DNA of 64,000 bases from Pelagomonas calceolata (lineage: Eukaryota; Sar; Pelagophyceae; Pelagomonadales; Pelagomonadaceae), in NCBI GenBank assembly GCA_918797485.1, contig CAKKNE010000003.1, positions 1,550,001 through 1,614,000 on the forward strand, in the 5' to 3' direction. The notes beneath the pieces were generated by a model that ran no database searches, had not been told where the DNA came from, and worked only from the letters and a program-made list of their open reading frames with translations. The position numbers were made by a program, and so were the translations under genes. Of the stretch, positions 63,434 to 64,000 are shown one piece after another; position 1 is the stretch's first letter; every line of letters begins with the position of its first letter.

Positions 63434-64000
63434 ATGGCTGAAATAATTGACAATGCTCCTCCGGCCAAACGCGCGAAGCCGGCGCCGCTCGCGGACGAGA
63501 AGGCGCCGCGGCCGCGCAACGTTCTCCTCGCCGAGTTCGAGGGCCTCGCGAAAGCGGACGCCTCCCAGGCGCTCCGCGACGCCGGCGGCGACCTCGACAA
63601 GGCGCGCGCGATCCTGCGGAGCAAACGCGAGCCGCCGGCCAAACGCGCCAACGCTTCGGACGACGACGACGCGCGGCGCCGCCAGGAAGCGGCACCTGCG
63701 TCGCCGTCCGGCACCGCCTTGCTCGCACAGCTACGCCGCGAGCGAGAGGCGAGACGCGGCCCTCCGCCCGCTCCCGCGCCGGCGCCGCCGGCGCTTCCCC
63801 GACAAACTTCCATTCAAGCGTTCGAGCTCTCCGCGGCGGCGCAGAGCGCCCGCGATGTGCCGGGCCGCATCGATCGCGGCTTCACGAAGATCGTCGACGG
63901 CGTCCTGACGGCCGGCGACGCCGCGGAACTCATTCGGCTCGCCGCGCAAAAGGGTTACCAGGTCGCGACCATCAAGGGACAAAACCGGACGCAAGCCGCG
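63434..64000 (+). CDS. Partial gene, UBA-like N terminus, possible 2OG-Fe(II) oxygenase start
   Basis: The frame opens at ATG 63434 (MAEIIDNAPPAKRAKP) and is still open at the window end (189 codons seen). Residues 30-65 resemble a small UBA-like helix bundle ('LLAEFEGLAKADASQALRDAGGDLDKARAIL'). After a charged linker comes 'FTKIVDGVLTAGDAAELIRLAAQKGYQVATIKG', the way many prolyl-4-hydroxylase-type oxygenase domains begin. The rest is outside, so the enzyme call is weak. Confidence 0.5.
   Translation, partial: MAEIIDNAPPAKRAKPAPLADEKAPRPRNVLLAEFEGLAKADASQALRDAGGDLDKARAILRSKREPPAKRANASDDDDARRRQEAAPASPSGTALLAQLRREREARRGPPPAPAPAPPALPRQTSIQAFELSAAAQSARDVPGRIDRGFTKIVDGVLTAGDAAELIRLAAQKGYQVATIKGQNRTQAA

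Noticed and set aside
1-64000. CRISPR arrays, bacterial operons, rRNA genes and virus-like elements
   Set aside because: No regularly spaced repeats, ribosome-binding sites, rRNA signatures, or capsid, integrase or reverse-transcriptase-like frames were seen.

Overview
This window reads as nuclear DNA of a small, GC-rich, gene-dense photosynthetic eukaryote, most likely a stramenopile alga of the pelagophyte type (Aureococcus or a relative). The grounds are eukaryotic genes (uL22/L17, P1 and eS28 ribosomal proteins, SPCS3, RabGGTase alpha, CDC14, DENN, MORN, LIN54-type factor), several plastid-type genes with signal-peptide-like N termini (ABC1 kinase, fibrillin, photolyase/hydrolase, M48 protease, MATE), and short transposon-derived introns (introners) like those known from Aureococcus. 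The organism call is an inference; no marker gene was searched. Most genes are single uninterrupted reading frames.

Layout. 1-13 kb: partial scramblase, ABC1-family plastid kinase with two introner introns, thioredoxin-fold protein, uL22, Tudor-Tudor-M48 protease, and a large DENN protein. 13-26 kb: ankyrin protein, DUF1348-like protein, RabGGTase alpha, MATE transporter, fibrillin, nucleotide-sugar transporter, signal peptidase subunit, bZIP factor, a voltage-sensor (Hv1-like) protein and a possible VOC protein. 26-41 kb: an orphan membrane protein, glutaredoxin, a repeat-bearing membrane protein, photolyase-hydrolase fusion, P1, EF-hand/WW protein, CDC14, a thioredoxin-like tail-anchored protein and a METTL-type methyltransferase. 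41-47 kb: a 2031-residue membrane NRPS-like enzyme whose layout (adenylation, carrier, then three hexapeptide-repeat modules alternating with paired membrane helices) matches epsilon-poly-lysine synthetase (Pls). 47-64 kb: a lumen-type protein, SAM methyltransferase, eS28, CXC-domain factor, a Lon-N-like plastid protein, MORN protein, type II glycosyltransferase-like protein, a U-box/kinase/SAM/ubiquitin-like protein, a truncated SGNH hydrolase next to a kinesin-light-chain-type TPR fragment, a large LNR surface protein and the start of another gene.

The genes do not form an operon-like pathway; they are independent housekeeping, plastid and membrane genes packed tightly. Convergent neighbours often lie within 60 bp, and two pairs overlap at their stop codons.

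Most worth following: (1) the Pls-like enzyme, which has lost the adenylation-domain Asp that normally grips an alpha-amino group and carries half a condensation domain; (2) introners whose 5' splice site comes from the 8-bp target-site duplication, present in opposite orientations within one gene; (3) a GC-AG intron in the MORN gene; (4) the U-box/kinase/SAM/UBL/UBL protein.
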